Of a DNA stretch of 6,013 bases, positions 4,434 to 6,013 are shown in pieces. The notes under the pieces were generated by a model. That model saw nothing but the letters and a program-made list of their open reading frames with translations, made no database searches and was not told the origin of the DNA. The position numbers were made by a program, and so were the translations under genes. This DNA is from CAYMSF01 sp964542255 (GTDB lineage: Bacteria; Verrucomicrobiota; Lentisphaeria; Victivallales; Victivallaceae): the NCBI GenBank assembly GCA_964542255.1, contig CAZITV010000145.1, positions 1 through 6,013 of the forward strand, given 5' to 3'. How positions within the stretch are numbered: the stretch's first letter is position 1; the number at the start of each line of letters is the position of its first letter.

Positions 4434-6013
4434 ATGGAAATGAATGAAATGTGGGGCGACACCGGCACGCAAGCGGCGGTGGCGGCTGAAAAAGCGCGTT
4501 TTTTTCGTGCTTCGAAGTATGCGATGTTTATACATTGGGGTTTGTATTCCGTGGCTGGAGACATTTGGCAGGATAAATACTGCTATGGCATCAGCGAATG
4601 GTTGATGCACTGCCAAAAAATCAAGGTCAAGGATTATGAAACGCTGGCGGCGCAATTTAATCCGGTTGATTTTGACGCGGCGAGATTAGTGGCGATGGTC
4701 AAAAGTTTCGGGATGAAATATCTGGTGATAACCGCAAAGCACCATGATGGGTTCGCGATGTTCAAGTCATCTCATCCCTATAACATTGTTGATGCCACGC
4801 CGTTCGGGCGCGACCCGCTGATGGAGCTGGCAGAGGAGTGCCGCCGCCAGAATATCGGACTCGGATTCTATTATTCACAATTTCAGGATTGGCATGAAAT
4901 TAATCGTTGGGACGAACTTGACGGGCGCACCCCGTTTGAGCAATATTTTGAAAACAAATGCTTGCCGCAAATCCGTGAACTGCTCACCAATTATGGCAAA
5001 CTGGCGATGATCTGGTTCGATACTCCCGGCACAATTACCCTGGAACAATCACAAAAAATCGTGGACTTGATGCGGTCGCTGCAACCGGAAGCACTGATCA
5101 ACAGCCGCATCGGCAATGGCGTCGGAGACTACAGCACTTTTGGCGACCAGGAGATTCCATTAGTGCGCCAACCAGGATTGTGGGAAACAATTGACACCAC
5201 CAACGACTCTTGGGGCTTCGCCTGGTATGACACCAATTTCCTCAGCACTAAAGAGTTGCTGTGGCGAATTGTACGCATGACGGCCCGCGGTGGCAATTAC
5301 ATGCTCAACCTCGGCCCTGACGGCAAAGGCAACATCCCGCAAACCGCAGTGGATACCTTGCGCAACGGTGGGGAATGGTTGGCACGCCATGCTAAAGCAA
5401 TTTACGGTGCGGACTCTTCACCATGGAAAAACACGCAACCGTGGGGTGATGCCACGCGAGTTGGCAACTATCTTTATTTATTTATCCGTAACTGGCAACC
5501 GGGACTGGCTATCACGCTGCATGGCTTGAATCAGCCGGTAAAACGCGCCGTATGGCGCGGGCATGAACTGAATTTTGACCAAACTAATCTAAACTTCCAA
5601 AAAATCTCCCTGCCGATGTCACGCGCCGTGGATTTGGTAGAGATGGTGGAATTGGAATTCGCAAATCCGGTGTCGGATATTGACAGCTTCGGCATTGACC
5701 CGGAACTGGAAACCACGCTGGAAGTTGACTTGGCAAAAACTGAAAATTGCCAATTGGCGTCGCACAGCTGGATGGAAAAATTCGGTGAATGGAAACACTT
5801 CAGCTATGTCGCGCTGGATGGCGAAAACGCTGCGATTAAATGGGAGTTTGAAGTCGAACAGCCCGGACTATACCGCGTTGACATGTGTTATCAGAATCCG
5901 CGGCAACGCGCCTGGCGGTTGGTCAGCGATGAAAATGAAAGTATCCATTTGTGGGCACGCAACGCTACCGCGGCGGGAACAACGCAACGCTTTGTCAGTT
6001 TCAACGCCGGAAT
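4434..6013 (+). CDS. Alpha-L-fucosidase, glycoside hydrolase family 29 (copy 2, 3' end outside window)
   Basis: The frame is open for 526 complete codons up to the window edge, so the C-terminus is missing. It is a diverged paralogue of copy 1. Matching motifs are FIHWG (H34-W35-G36), KHHDGFAMF (H103-H104-D105-G106), MIWFD with D196 as probable nucleophile, LWET with E251 as candidate acid/base, and NYMLNLGPDGKG. Both catalytic positions are kept, so it should be active. An N-terminal extension of about 18 residues relative to copy 1 is not hydrophobic and is not a signal peptide, so the protein is probably cytoplasmic. A beta-rich region follows the barrel, and from about residue 410 a C-terminal module starts. 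Its IKWEFEVEQPGLYRV resembles AEWDFEIRFPGKYMV in copy 1, so both share the accessory domain. Only 6 bases separate it from the preceding gene, so it belongs to the same operon. Differences around the active site (DTPGT versus DVPMD after the WF pair) suggest different specificity, which is inference. Confidence 0.93.
   Translation, partial: MEMNEMWGDTGTQAAVAAEKARFFRASKYAMFIHWGLYSVAGDIWQDKYCYGISEWLMHCQKIKVKDYETLAAQFNPVDFDAARLVAMVKSFGMKYLVITAKHHDGFAMFKSSHPYNIVDATPFGRDPLMELAEECRRQNIGLGFYYSQFQDWHEINRWDELDGRTPFEQYFENKCLPQIRELLTNYGKLAMIWFDTPGTITLEQSQKIVDLMRSLQPEALINSRIGNGVGDYSTFGDQEIPLVRQPGLWETIDTTNDSWGFAWYDTNFLSTKELLWRIVRMTARGGNYMLNLGPDGKGNIPQTAVDTLRNGGEWLARHAKAIYGADSSPWKNTQPWGDATRVGNYLYLFIRNWQPGLAITLHGLNQPVKRAVWRGHELNFDQTNLNFQKISLPMSRAVDLVEMVELEFANPVSDIDSFGIDPELETTLEVDLAKTENCQLASHSWMEKFGEWKHFSYVALDGENAAIKWEFEVEQPGLYRVDMCYQNPRQRAWRLVSDENESIHLWARNATAAGTTQRFVSFNAG

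Noticed and set aside
1..6013. CRISPR array, tRNA or rRNA genes, insertion sequence
   Set aside because: No regularly spaced direct repeats, no cloverleaf-like or rRNA segments and no transposase reading frame are visible.

Overview
This window looks like a carbohydrate-catabolism operon from a Gram-negative bacterium. The most likely group is the Planctomycetota-Verrucomicrobiota-Lentisphaerota (PVC) assemblage, for example a Lentisphaerota, Kiritimatiellota or Verrucomicrobiota member. The reasons are the mix of gene families (GH29 alpha-L-fucosidases, an SGNH-hydrolase lipoprotein and a divergent uroporphyrinogen-decarboxylase-like protein), the outer-membrane type lipobox, the ordinary Shine-Dalgarno sequences and a textbook sigma-70 promoter. 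That promoter argues against Bacteroidota, whose promoters differ. The taxon is inferred from context; no marker gene is present.

Layout: positions 1-130 are a GC-richer intergenic stretch (about 65% GC in the first 60 bases) with short repeats and no identifiable gene. Positions 180-406 are an AT-rich control region (about 25-30% GC beyond 180). It holds a perfect TTGACA/TATAAT promoter with a 17-bp spacer, an 8-bp inverted repeat covering the -10 box and the predicted transcription start, an adjacent 10-bp palindrome, and a hairpin followed by seven T residues. The hairpin looks like an intrinsic terminator or attenuator lying between promoter and first gene. Four plus-strand genes follow almost without gaps: GH29 alpha-L-fucosidase 1 (407-2149), SGNH-hydrolase lipoprotein (2146-3363, 4-bp ATGA overlap), URO-D-superfamily protein (3363-4427, 1-bp TAATG overlap) and GH29 alpha-L-fucosidase 2 (from 4434, cut by the window end).

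Proposed joint role (inference): the operon handles a fucose-containing glycan. The membrane-anchored SGNH protein could remove ester groups outside the cytoplasm. The two fucosidases show no export signal, so they may act on imported oligosaccharides. The URO-D-like protein is the odd member: its superfamily includes corrinoid methyltransferases, so a role in handling O-methylated fucose or a released methylated product is a testable guess, not a demonstrated function.
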